DNA of 64,000 bases from NCBI RefSeq assembly GCF_921293095.1, contig NC_060256.1, positions 88,877,851-88,941,850 on the forward strand. Reading direction: 5' to 3'. Made by a program: the position numbers and the translations under genes. The notes below the pieces were generated by a model. The model was not told the DNA's origin. It searched no databases and saw only the letters and a program-made list of their open reading frames with translations. The DNA is from Ischnura elegans (taxonomy: Eukaryota; Arthropoda; Insecta; Odonata; Coenagrionidae). Below, in pieces: positions 36,901 to 47,206 of this stretch (position 1 is the first letter of the stretch; the number at the start of each line of letters is the position of its first letter).

Positions 36901-39900
36901 TTTTCAGCATCATCAGGTTCCATTGAAAAGCGAAACCGGTCGTATTAATAAATGTAAAATTGTGGAAATTGCTCCTGCTTTTTCATTTTCATTATGTCAC
37001 GTTTCCACTCCATCTCACCTGAAACCTCAGACTATATTTGTCAATGATCAATTTTAACCTCATTTGAAAAAGGCAAGATTGGTGCCCATGCGATGCCACT
37101 CCAGGTGACGTCACAGGGATGCAGATGCTACACAAGTAGTCAGGAGTTTTACATCATCTGAGATTACCAATGCATGTATGAGGCACAGAGCTCACAGAAA
37201 CATCTCTTAATAATCACCTATTAAAATTGCCTAAGGTCGGAAAGTTTCCTTCATTTGATGGGGTATTAATAAGCCAATCACTACCTGCATCGTAGTGGCA
37301 CTCATAGCCTTGCACAAAGGTGGCCTCTCACAAGTGGCGGCCAGAACCAGAATGATATCACACTGGCTTTTCCCAGCATTCATACTGTCGCCGCATTTTT
37401 GGGCGCTTGAAAATTTTCTCTTTTCATTTAATCGCGAAAAATAGATATCGTCATTTAAAAATCTAAAAGTGTGAAATACATACTCCAGGAGTAATAATCT
37501 TTCGATTTAGGCAATTTGAAAAATAGGAAACCACCTTATTGGCTTGGCCACCCTTACCTTTGCTCTTGAATTTCGGAAGCTTTCCCTGACGCAGAGCATT
37601 GATGCGGCTTTCTTTCTCTGCTCTCAACCGGTCTTCCTTCTCTCTCTTTCTCTTTTCTTCTCTATCTTGATTTTCCTAGAGTCAAATAATGGAAAATTTA
37701 GAAATTAAAAACAACTGGAAGAGGCAAATATTATGTACAGGTACAGAGCAAGGTTAGTTTCTGGCTTTATGCTGATGCAAAGAGGCTTCCTGAGAATTTC
37801 ATGGTGGTGGTTTCCATGTCTTTAAAACATGCAATTTTTAAGTTACTCCGCCTTAATTCAACAAAAAAAAGTTTACGTGTACCTTCCACATAACTATTAT
37901 TAGAAATTAGATCCTTTATATGCAAAGTAATTACAATATGTTTCAATTATTCCAAAAGAGTTAATCACCAATGTTACGTTCCTTATCATAATGCTTATTA
38001 CCCATGACAGCGAATAAGAAACATTTTGCCTGTCAGTGAAAGGTTTAGTTGGTAATAAATAGTCGGCAAGCTCATGAAGATAACTCCCAGAGGTCTCCAT
38101 ACACTTCACTGTTCCCCTTGAAAAAGGAAATGAAGCTGTCACTTATCATTAAGAAAATGGTACTATGACTTAAGTGAAGTGTTGCATATAACATAAGGAA
38201 CAGGCAAAGAACTCATGAGACCAGTAGAGAATAAAAATTAACCAAACTGAAACAGTGAATCAAGAAAGAAAGCATGTCGGGGTAAAAAAAGGTTCCATCT
38301 TAATGCACTCATTCCAATACCATTTGCACGGCGGTTTCTACAGAAGTTCTACAGAAGAATGACTTATGGATTCCAGTGGGTGTTCTTTTTATTCCGAGCC
38401 ATTTTTGCTTAGTGCAATACGGAATGACTAACTCAATTGACCATTTAATATCTCCCAATGTGTAGTCTACCTTGCAAAAATGAATCACTGAGTTTGAGCG
38501 CATCCTCCCAACTGGAATAGCCAATTACACACAAGTTCTTGCATACATGCAACCGAAACAAGGTTGTGAGGGCTGAAGTGACCCAAACTATGGCTTCCTA
38601 GTCGACAACCTAGGATTCTTCGCAGGGCTGGAGAGACCCTTCCAAGGATGCCTGGTTGTCAGTGGAAGTACACACACAAACACTAGGAAAAAAATCACAC
38701 ATAGACTCATTCACACACAGATGGCTTCAAAATCGAGGAAAAATTGTTCTAACAAGAACATAGTCGATGGTTATAAGGGGACCAGGAAGAGGTAGAATAC
38801 ATATTTTGGCACACTAAATGGGCATCCTCAGTGAACCAAACGAAAAAATTAAAATAGAGAGACATACGGGTGTGTGCGGCGTGACGTAGTGGAGATAGCC
38901 CCAACGTTTCGTGACCGACTGCTGGTCACTTCTTCAAGGGAATGATGCTGAGATTTGGTGCTTTGGGATGCTGGGATTTGGTAAAAAGGCATCAAAAACC
39001 AAATCCCAGCATCATTCCCTTAAAGAAGTGACTAGCAGTCGGTCAAGAAACATCGGGGCAATCTCCACTACTTCATGCGGCATACACCTGTATGTCTCTC
39101 TCCTTTAATCACCATGAGCCGCGAAAGCTTTAATCAAGACAAACGAAAAAAGTACTTCCAAAACAAGGTTGAAAGTAAATCTTATCCACGTATTTTGAAT
39201 TAATCCATAACGCTTAATATTTTTTTTATGAACTGGCCTTTAATGGTGAGAGTGTACGAAAGTGCACTTCACATGAAACACAGGCCCACAAAATACACTA
39301 TTCTATAGAAATGAAGTAAATACTCGACTGCCTTAACTCCTTAAATAAAGGCTCAGATGTACAACTATCTTTATCACTGAAGAATGATATTTCCCTGAGT
39401 ATTGCACTCACAAGTCGTGTCAGCAGGTACTGAAGTTTTTCCTTTCCTTCTGGATCAGACTCCTCCTTCAATCTGGACTTCAGTTGCTCCCTCTCCTTCA
39501 GCCGAATATCATCAACAAAGCGATATGCATTTCTAAAAACCTGTAAAAATTTTCAATTCATATCAATTCCAAACCATTGAAGTGAATTAAGAGATAAGTC
39601 ATTTCATTATAAATAATCCTTAAATCACAAACACTTACATAGGACAACATAAAACTATGTAATCCATTACAAAACATGGTTCAAATTAAAACTTATGTCC
39701 ACAGAGTCAACCACTTTAGTGCCAATTTCTTTAAATATTAAATAGCATTAATTTTCGCCAGAAGAAAAAAATCTGATAATTGCACCATAATTCTCACAGG
39801 GTGAGGAAAAAAGCCAAAAATTTGCAATTTTGCATTAAAGACCGGCACAGTAAAAAACTACTGGCCTGATGATATCTTTCAGCTACTTTTTGACTAGGTA

Positions 39901-42328
39901 ACTACAGGAAAAATTTGCCTAGGAACTGATCCACACATGCATAAGGGTCATTGCATTCAGTGTACCCCTGATGATATTTTCAAATACTTGGGCATTTTGT
40001 TTTTCGCTGATGGCAAGAAATATATTCATCGGATTTTTAACCAAATGGCAGCTAAAACCTACCAAGCATTTCCTCTTATAAGAGCACCTCAATCAACAAT
40101 GTAAACAACTTGCCACACAATTTTTCTCTATATTAGCCTATGGAACCCAGTTACGGACACAACTTAACGTTACGGACGCAAAAAATGAACTTTGGGAAGC
40201 CAATATCGTATGGATTCAAGCTCAGGTGCCTCAACACTTCAAAGGGTGTCTATTAACCCTTTCGAGACGGCGGAGTTTTCATCTTAGCATGACTGCTGTA
40301 CTGAGCCCCAAGAGACTATTCTTTCTCGTGGTACGGAGCATTTTTGGAGGACATTCATTAAGAAGGGTCTCGCTGAACTTTTTCGACCCCTCCCAGCAAG
40401 GACTCCTCATTATCTCGGACTCCGAGAGTAGTTGTGCTCCCTCATTTCCCGGTTTTCGACCATACCTGCGGTATTGGTTCGCGGTCAACTTATGTATTGC
40501 TTATATGTATTTAGCAAATGGATAATGGTTGCTTGCACGTAAATTGCAGACTTTGAATTGAATTCCTCAATATTTTCTGAGCATTGTCAAATTTGAAACG
40601 AAGTTCTACGGTCAATATTAACGCATTTAATGCAGCAACAATTTCTACGTTGATGTTTATACATAACTCGAGATATAAGTTATTATTTATCGTAGAATTT
40701 CGTTTAAAAATTGTAAACGCTGCTCAAAAGACAAATAATTCAATTCTTAGTTTATTTTTTATGAGAAATGAACAAATATTTATTTCGAACACTGACTGGA
40801 TAAACAATTGTACGACCGCTGTCCCTTACCGAGGGGTTATACCTGCTCCCAGATTCCAAGGGTAAATCCTAAACCCTGCAGGGTTGGGTCCTGAGACAAA
40901 GACGACGTAAACCCGCGACTGTCCTAAAAAGGGGAGAGCTAGAAAACGTATGTATACAGCTTTCGTTATCCTGGCCAGGAAAATCTCACACGTAAATATA
41001 CGCCCATCGTTTCCCGGGTCAGGAGATGTCCACACGTATATATATATACATACGTGTATAGTAGGGAAAAGGCTAAAATTTGAAACATTCAGAAGTGCCT
41101 CAGGATTGATGGGACTCAGAAACACATTTGGCTCAGGATGTACATTGGATTTCTACCACCAATTAGCACAGTTTTCAAGCTACTTGAACCTTTGTCACAG
41201 AGTGGCATCAAATGTATTGGTGCAATAAGATCAGACTGAATTGAGTAAGCTCCCTTTCTAGTCTTGATGAAAGAGGTAGTGGGTGTTTTTCATGGAATCC
41301 AAGATGAAGAAAATCAAGTGACTTTAGTGAGGTGGAATGACAACAATCAAGTCACTAAGGCACCGAATTTTCTAAATGAGGGAATTAGTCAAATGCCAGT
41401 TCCACAGGTGGAATATAAGAACAAATAAATATAAATTGGTGACTCAACCTATGGTAAAATTCAATAATATAATATACACGTTGATAAATAAGCCAATTTG
41501 GCAAGTCCCAAATCCTTCTGATGCATGCCCTGCACCTTGTCCTCCACTAAAAACTGGACTGTTTACATTGGTAGGTAACGTTTTTGCTTACGAGCGTCTG
41601 TGTTGCTCATGTAGAATTTTGGAGATTTGGTTTACAGCTAAGTCTGAGTATTTAAGTGGTTTATAGAATGAATGCATAAACCCAGACCAAATTACAAGAA
41701 ATACATCAACAACCTAAGTAATAAGGGTAGTAGCTACTCCCCCTCTTCCCTCCTTGTTTACACCCTCGTACCAGCCGAGGAAAAAATAACGACTGCCAAG
41801 TACGAGAACACTTACCCTTTCATTGAATGATCCACACAGACTGTCAAACCTTGGGTCGCGACTTCTTTGTTTATGAGCAGGAATTTTCGGAACAAGAGGA
41901 ACTGGAACTTTGGAAGACATTTCTCGAGGCCTAATTAATGGAATGGCACAACAATAGTTAGTAACTTATGTCACAGAAGATACATGGCGCACCAACAGTT
42001 CAACACTCACCTATTTTTGTTTTTCCGTTTGCAATCGCTTGGGCTCACTTTGCGGTGCCCAAACATTGCTTCATTGTACACCTTTGCTCCTAGTTTCTCC
42101 TTCAGTTTCTGAAGTTCTTCAAAGCTCATTTGAGAGAGCTCTTCTCTGATGGATGACTAGTTTAGAAATAATAATTGCAGAATAAATTAAAATCACCTAT
42201 AAGTTTTACAACCACTGATTGAATCATGACTCGACTTCACTACAGGAAAAATACAAATCCAGCAAGAGTTGATCGTATTTTAGATTGTAACTTACTCCTT
42301 CGCAATCCATGTCAGTTTCCATTTTCAT
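33771..42328 (-). CDS. RRP36: RRP36-like ribosomal RNA processing protein, 6 exons, 235 aa
   Basis: Nucleolar factor of early pre-rRNA cleavage for the 40S subunit (family knowledge). Coding exons on the minus strand, in order: 42296-42328, 42011-42156, 41816-41930, 39412-39540, 37558-37675 and 33771-33937. They sum to 708 nt, every splice is GT-AG and all phases fit. Recognisable blocks are SFEELQKLKEKLGAKVYNEA (exon 2), then KVPVPLVPKIPAHKQRSRDP followed by RFDSLCGSFNE (exon 3; the RRP36 'RDPRFD' signature), and VFRNAYRFVDDIRLKERE (exon 4). Next come a Lys/Glu/Arg coiled-coil stretch ending LPKFKSK (exon 5) and LKKTGKLRKHIEKQRKRNTQ before KDRKKL (exon 6; the conserved basic C terminus). The length is slightly below the human protein's. 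The start is the first of two nearby Met codons (MKMETDMDCEG). The stop is 109 bp from that of convergent mRpL11. Confidence 0.95.
34035..34521. mobile_element. Internally deleted Tc1/mariner element
   Basis: The left end CAGTGAGTGCAAAAAGTATT and right end TTTTTGCACTCACTG are inverted repeats of Tc1 type, with TA before the left end. Inside, the + strand reads SSAVYNIVNQFEKTK and then SKPRSGHPRELAVKTQSS. This is the paired-like helix-turn-helix and basic GRPR-like region of Tc1 transposases, followed by a stop. The whole DDE nuclease is missing, and 487 bp remain of an expected ~1.3-1.6 kb. It sits in the last RRP36 intron. Confidence 0.85.
34781..35046. mobile_element. MITE with 6-bp AGCTTT target duplication
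   Basis: The left end GCGTTCATTGG and right end CCAATGGACACGC are inverted repeats. AGCTTT directly flanks both sides (34775-34780 and 35047-35052). The interior of 266 bp is noncoding and contains several GAGAC/GTCTC pairs in opposite orientation. The superfamily is not certain. Confidence 0.75.
35100..35735. other. RRP36 intron spacer with a diverged direct repeat
   Basis: The segments around 35215-35300 and 35590-35665 share the pattern of a GGTTGAGTC/GGGTGAGGC stretch, ATAGATTTTT-like sequence, GCTCA and GAGTAGGTGA. This points to an old direct duplication about 370 bp apart or two relics of one repeat. There is no gene. Confidence 0.4.
35736..36540 (+). pseudogene. RTE/CR1-type LINE reverse transcriptase C-terminal relic
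   Basis: The + strand reads YLGTTVTYD, then EIKTMAKEAFSQNKNVLCSE, then LELRKRLIKCYPQSVFMYGS, a stop, and AWTLGK. After an inserted MITE (35999-36195) it continues with RRREKV, TNEEVLG, KWLGHVMRG and DRSGWRQRC across several frames. This is the invariant end of arthropod non-LTR reverse transcriptases (YLG...AKEAF...LELRKR...YGSEAWTL...RR...GHVMR...DR..WR). Stops and frameshifts show it is dead. Confidence 0.85.
35999..36195. mobile_element. hAT-like MITE nested in the LINE relic
   Basis: The left end CAGTGGCGGATCTATGA and right end CCTGGATCCGCCACTG are inverted repeats. The flanking eight-mers GGTAAGAA (35991-35998) and GGAAAGAG (36196-36203) match at six of eight. An internal inverted repeat CCAATGAGGGG/CCCCTCATTGG lies near the left third. 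It interrupts the LINE just after the TLGK codons, so it is younger than the LINE. Confidence 0.8.
36834..36996. repeat. Perfect or near-perfect 72-bp inverted repeat with 19-nt loop
   Basis: The left arm 36834-36905 (CATAATGAAAATG to TTCGCTTTTC) is the reverse complement of 36925-36996. The spacer AGCATCATCAGGTTCCATT is at 36906-36924. Transcribed, it would form one long hairpin. It lies in the last RRP36 intron, and its apex contains a hammerhead-like motif (separate entry). Confidence 0.95.
36889..36917 (-). ncRNA. Hammerhead-ribozyme-like core (Penelope/retrozyme type)
   Basis: The minus strand reads CCTGATGATGCTG and then AAAAGCGAAACCGGTC. It has the conserved CUGAUGA box, a short stem II (UGC/GCG around a UGAAAA loop), the GAAA box, and a short self-complementary ACCGGU before the UC of a GUC-type cleavage site. 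Family knowledge: minimal type I hammerheads in Penelope-like elements and retrozymes have very short stem III and act best as dimers. Stem I pairing is weak here (only the two bases next to the core pair well), so activity is doubtful. Confidence 0.6.
37558..37675 (-). CDS. RRP36: RRP36 coding exon 5
   Basis: 39 codons plus 1 nt, highly charged (ENQDREEKRKREKEDRLRAE and on to GKLPKFKSK). Acceptor CTAG, donor GTAAGG. Confidence 0.93.
38856..39102. repeat. Inverted repeat of ~105-bp arms with hammerhead-like segments
   Basis: AGAGAGACATACGGGTGTGT at the left pairs imperfectly with ATACACCTGTATGTCTCTCT at the right. The arms continue through TAGTGGAGAT, GACCGACTGCT and AAGGGAATGATGCTG. The apex has a further inner repeat, GATGCTGGGATTTGGT and its complement. 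Arm identity is below 100%. The minus strand at 38899-38938 and the plus strand at 39020-39057 each read a TGAAGAAGTGACC-like, hairpin, GGTCACGAAAC-like segment. It lies in RRP36 intron 4. Confidence 0.85.
38899..38938 (-). ncRNA. Degenerate hammerhead-like motif
   Basis: The minus strand reads CTTGAAGAAGTGACC, AGCAGTC, GGTCACGAAACGTTGG. A perfect 6-bp stem II (GTGACC/GGTCAC) is followed by GAAA and self-complementary AACGTT. The first box is CUUGAAGA instead of CUGAUGA, so catalytic activity is unlikely. The layout matches that of 36889-36917. Confidence 0.45.
39412..39540 (-). CDS. RRP36: RRP36 coding exon 4
   Basis: 43 codons, phase 0 at both ends, from VFRNAYRFVDDIRL to KLQYLLTRL. Acceptor TTACAG, donor GTGAGT. 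Confidence 0.95.
40257..40860. mobile_element. piggyBac-like MITE relic, copy A
   Basis: It starts right after TTAA (40253-40256) with CCCTTTCGAGACGG. It matches, in reverse complement, the complete element at 62356-63173. Shared segments include CTTGCTGGGAGGGG-like, TTTGAATTGAATTCCTCA, ATTTAATGCAGCAACAATT and GCTCAAAAGACA blocks. The right end has diverged after about 40860. The 99-codon open frame inside it is a by-product of this repeat. RRP36 intron 3 (39541-41815). Confidence 0.8.
40870..41700. other. RRP36 intron spacer
   Basis: No gene recognised. A short imperfect palindrome of alternating TA around CACACGTATATATATATACA lies near 41030-41058. Confidence 0.5.
41816..41930 (-). CDS. 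RRP36: RRP36 coding exon 3
   Basis: Encodes PREMSSKVPVPLVPKIP and the RDPRFDSLCGSFNER signature. Acceptor TTAG, donor GTAAGT. Confidence 0.95.
42011..42156 (-). CDS. RRP36: RRP36 coding exon 2
   Basis: 48 codons plus 2 nt, from SSIREELSQ to KRKNKN and the first two bases of Arg60. It is bordered by acceptor CTAG and donor GTGAGT. It encodes an LKEKLGAKVYNEAMFG segment typical of the family N-terminal region. Confidence 0.92.
42296..42328 (-). CDS. RRP36: RRP36 coding exon 1
   Basis: An 11-codon exon, MKMETDMDCEG, followed by donor GTAAGT. It ends in phase 0. It is too short to find by ORF length and is supported only by phase, donor and the absence of another start, so it is the least certain exon. 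Translation could also start at Met3 (42322). Confidence 0.75.
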
Positions 42329-43180
42329 CCGATTACATTAGCATGACATACTCCAAATTCTTGACGTAAACCGCAAAAGGCACTTTAAATAATATGAGCA
42401 ACTCCTTACGTGGAGATTGCCATGAATAATAAAATCAAAGAGTAAATATTTTTCCTTAAATCGCCGTAATGATATCCATGCCACCCAGGCCACTTACATC
42501 AACACACATCAAAAAACGCAGTGCGTGTTGGTGCGCATTCCATGTTTTTGATTTTTTTTAAGCTTGACGGTTAGACGTCAGATGGCAGTAGTGGAGCATC
42601 AGAGGCCGCTTGGTTCAACTGCAGGCTGCGGCAGATATCTGTAGCTGGTTATTAATTTTGCATCAAATCCAATATCAGTCTAGAGGACATTTTAAATTTA
42701 ATTTTTAATGAAGGGTTACATAATAAAATGCAAGAAAGAAAAAATAAGCACTCATTAAATTAACTCGGCTATCATGTATTATATCACAGCCTCATCCACC
42801 TTTTGTGGGAGGGAGGGAAAAGGAAGAGGGATTTAGAGAGGAAGTCATCTGATGGCGGTCGCATATGATGACTTTGATGATGCTATACCAACAAATTGAA
42901 TTTTGTTGGAATTGTAGGTAAGAAGTAGCCAGTATAGGTAGGGGATTTCTGAGTCACAGATAAATGGTCGTGTGATGCAGAAGGAAAAGGAATGAGTACC
43001 TTATTATTTACAGGAAGGGACACGGAAGGAGAAACTTGGGAGAATATTCTCAGACCTGAAGTGGCTGTAAGAGATATGGTGGAAAAACCTGAGGTAACGA
43101 GTGTGTGCCGTCATTGTTAAGGAACAATGTGAAGTTAGGAGATGAGAAGTGAGATTACAGAGGTAGGGGTTGCAAAATTT
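42329..43180. other. Upstream region of RRP36 and spacer
   Basis: The RRP36 promoter and 5' UTR should lie in the first few hundred bases. I see no clear core element and no other gene. Confidence 0.4.
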
Positions 43181-43189
43181 TTACAATGT

Positions 43190-43850
43190 TAAGGTAGAGA
43201 CCATTAAGATCTTTGAAATTCGTGGGAAATTTTGTGGTCCATGAAGGCAAGCAATAATCTATCAGTGGAAGAACACACCAGAAAAATGAAGATTTCAGAG
43301 CCAGACCGTATTCCTGTAAATTGTATATATGTCGAACTATAGAGCCATTGCTATGGAAGGGATGTGCTTAAGGATCGAAGGTAAGCTGAAAGTAAATTAG
43401 AATTCGTAGATAGTGGGATGTAACTTTTGAAATTCTTTAGCAAGTGAAACTTTAGGATGAATATACAAGATTAACTTAAGAAGACACGGTCAGGACTTTA
43501 GATTTCAGGGCATTTACCCTAAGCTTTCAGATGGAACTTTAATGTCAAATGGAAGTAAGATCATCCGGCAGGATTGAGCAGCTGCCGTAGCTGTCAACTC
43601 TTCTGTAAACCTTGCAGCATACAGAATAATCCCACAGTCACATGAAGAAATGGATTGGGTGATAATATCGATGTGAAGAGTGAATAGAAGGGGACAAAGC
43701 ACACTGCCTTGTAGGGCACCAGAGGTTACTCTGAAGGATGTACAGGAGATTCGGTCAAGAATTACTCTCTGCATTCTATTAGATAGGGAGTTGACAAGAA
43801 GATGAATAAATGTGCCGTGAATGTTGATGGGGTTTCTTAAATTGTGTGCT
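43190..43850 (-). pseudogene. Non-LTR retrotransposon (CR1/Jockey-like) reverse transcriptase relic
   Basis: The minus strand reads LVNSLSNRMQRVILDR, then SFRVTSGALQGSVLCPLLFT, then LHIDIITQSI. This is the reverse-transcriptase block 4-5 pattern (R.Q.V...S....V.SG.PQGSVL.PLLF..YI.D). Further down, in another frame, CVLPLIDYCLPSWTTKFP resembles the thumb-region 'P.L.YC...W.P' segment. The catalytic FADD box is not intact, and stops and frameshifts are present. Confidence 0.8.
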
Positions 43851-43859
43851 ACAAAGGAT

Positions 43860-46800
43860 GTTTAATGTCGATTTGGTATTTCTCTCCTACCTTCCATCCC
43901 TAACCGTCCCTCATGGTCCAATTGACTTAGGCCGTTGGTCACCTCCTCCAAATACAATTCCATACCAATAATGTAAACACACAATTTTTAAATTCAATAA
44001 TACACGCTATCTTGTGCCATTTTTTATTAATTACTATTTTCTTAAATTTATTGCCGAAAAGTACAAGATGAGCATCCTACACAACTGCTAGCGGATCCTA
44101 CATCAGTCTGGACTGAGACTGATCTGAAAAGAGAAAGTGACCTGACTCAGCGCATTGCGTTTACAGACATGGATTTAATATTTCAATCTGCACCTAATGC
44201 CTTCTTACCATTGTTTACATTTTGCAGTCAGTCTTTTTATCATGTGTAATTAATCTAGCTTCTAAATATGGAATTAGAGACTGTAGAATAAATATTTTTA
44301 ATGAATATATTATTTTTATAGAATTAATATCAGGGTCATAATCTGACAATGGCAAATTTAATCTGATATTGGCTGCTATTGAAATTAGCAATTTTCCCAA
44401 CAATTCAAAATCAATTTCAATCCACAACCACAATTTCAATCAACCCACACTAATTTTGCATTAATTTCACCCGGTTACAAGCTAATTTTTTCTATGAACA
44501 CTGCCATTGACATAAGGGTACTGGAATCTCATAATAAGAGTTCCGCACTAATGATTAATTGCTTATTTTTGCTGTTAACCAGCCTGTGAGAATAGCCCTA
44601 TTAACATGTTCTCTGCCGTGGACTTTTAGATGAATTCGCCCATTGCGCCGATGTGTTTTTCTTCTTTCTTTTGTTTTAATACTTGGAGCCTCTTCAGTTT
44701 CCGTATGTATTTAGCTACGCATGCCGCATCGGTCACGTCAAATACACATCGGCGAAGTAGGTAGCTGTGACCGATGTCGTGTTATGGCGGTCAAAAGAAA
44801 GGCTCATTCTTTGGTCATAGTGACCGAAACGGCGTGGAGACGAAGTATATGTTTCGGTCATCATGACCGAACCGGTGCTGAACATGTAAATGAACTTCCT
44901 GAAATGCAATCCATTTCAAATGGAACCCCCAGAAAAATCTTATCAGTCTTGCTTTGAACCAGTTGGTCAAGCTCATACCCAGAAATACATTTTGGGAGGG
45001 AGAGGCACCAAGTCTAGAGAAAGTCCACCAAAACCTTTCCATGCTGAAAGTTAACAAATTCAATTGGCATGATAGACTTAGGAGAATATAGCAAACTTGT
45101 AGAAATAAGCATTCAGGTATATAACTAGTTTTTATACAAATTATCATATTTACTCGGAAAGTTTAATAAATTTCAGGGGGAGCTTTAGCTCCCACGGACC
45201 CTCGCATCTATGAGTCTTGGTCGGTCAAAACAAAGTCCGACAAAGGGTTATAGGCACAGGTATTTTCAATAAGTAAACACAACATTCAATATATATATGT
45301 ATATATATAATTATTTAATACAAACAATAAAACATAAAGAAACAGACACACAAAAGATCTGAATTTAAAGTGGTGCTGAGTGAAATGAATGTTAGCAAAC
45401 TAGGCGGTTGTTAACATTTGGTTAAAAATGTTTGATCTTTCAGCTGAAATTAATATCACAGAAGTATGTACATGAAACCCTGCACATTTGAAATCAAGTC
45501 AGGTAAAAAAATATTTTTGCAACACCCTTTCAAGTAACATCTCTTAAAGAAAAATATTCATATATACACCTAAGTGTTTATAGAGAACTCACAAGTGGTT
45601 TGAGTCCAATCTTGTACAAATTCCAAAGACATCTTACCATTCAAGTCCACAATAAACACGCAACAGAGGCAAAATAAATATTATTTGGCAAAATTGCTTT
45701 AATTTTCAAGCATAACCATGCCCTGTATAGCTTTTATGAGGCAAGGGTGTCAGTTATTTAAAAAACTGTATTTAAAAAATACAAGCCACGCTAGAAATCT
45801 ACCAACTTCCTCATGACATGTCCACTGCATATTCATTAGGAACAAAAACACACCCTTTTTTCCATTGATTAGACTGCTCAGTACGCTTGACTTACTGGAA
45901 TAAGATATCACAGAAATTTTGTCTCTGCATTCATTCCATCCAATTAGGAGAATTTATCTACATTAACAAACCATTTACTCAACTACTATTGGAACCCAAA
46001 GTTATTGAAAAGAAATACTTTATATATATATATAATAAATTCTTATGACAAGCAGGAGTAAATGATTTTAGTACTCTATCATTCCTAAAATAATAACTTT
46101 ATAACAACAATTAGTAAAAGGCATTTACAATTTTTTATATAACACTAAAAAGCCTCCATTTCTTCAAATGCATCTGAATAATGGTGAAATTCAAACATAA
46201 TGTACAGAAAGTTAAAATAAAAGTAGTAAATTTTCGAATGCACAGAGAAAAAGGCAAATAGTAAATACTTGATCGTATGGCTTGGTTGCATATGATAAAA
46301 GGCATTTTGAGTCCATTACAACATGTCGCTTTGTTGTTCAATGCTCATGGATGCAATGACTTCACGAATCAACATGTCCAGGCTTCCTTCGTCCATTGTT
46401 TACAATTTTACAAGTGTTCGTGGAAAACTGACGAAAAAAGCTCTCTTGTGACTGATGAAAAGTATTGGCAGATCACTTATACATTTGACTACAGTGTATG
46501 TGCCTACAGCAACAACTTGATGATTCTTACAAAAAATGTTCAATTCACCTTGGCAGGAATCATAACTATGCAACAACATTATCTTTGGTCTAACAAAGGC
46601 TCAATCAGAGGTTACAGTTTGCAGCATCTTTTAAAGAAAGTTGGAGAACTGCATCACCTTGTACTTATCTAGGACCTCACACAGCTATAGCGTGATTCTG
46701 TAGTATACAAAAAAATAAGCCACTACTTTCCATTTTCTGCTTGGTGGTCCAAAATAACTAAAACATTCCCCTTCAATTTAAAAACAAAGTGAAAAGAAAA

Positions 46801-47155
46801 GATCTATGGTTAAAAAAATGATGCGCTGAACAATTTAGTAAAAAGGCAGTAATCACAGCATTTGTGAAATTATAACACTACATCAGGTGTTTAAATTATT
46901 ACATAATGTAACACAGTAGTGATATTCTACATGAATGTGATTCAGTTTACAGTTCCTTGGTTGAGGCTTTGCATTGCTCCATACGCTTCCTTTCCTTCTG
47001 ACACCATCAAAAAGCAGTTGGACATAAATGTAATATATATGTTCACATTCGATAACTGGATAATATACACTAACTCTGCAATCAAGGCCACCATCTTTTA
47101 GCTCAAAGAGCATTTTATAACTCACTTTCAAGGTAAAATCATCACAGCCACCACC
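43860..47155. other. Intergenic/3' UTR region downstream of AGFG1-like gene
   Basis: No coding gene recognised. The part nearest 47155 is presumably the 3' UTR of the minus-strand AGFG1-like gene, but I cannot place its polyadenylation site. TGACCG-type short palindromes cluster at 44740-44880. Confidence 0.45.
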
Positions 47156-47206
47156 TCACAAGAATGGATTGCTGGAATGGGTGGGAGCTTGGGGCCGAGA
47201 GCCAGC
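47156..47206 (-). CDS. AGFG1: AGFG1-like terminal exon (AGSRPQAPTHSSNPFL stop)
   Basis: A 17-codon last exon after acceptor TTTTTCAG, in phase 0 with the previous exon. It ends in a C-terminal NPFL, matching the family habit of finishing on an NPF motif. This supports a choice that length alone could not. Confidence 0.82.
   Translation of the reverse strand, partial: AGSRPQAPTHSSNPFL

Noticed and set aside
46020-46035. Short TA repeat
   Set aside because: Ordinary low-complexity AT tract.
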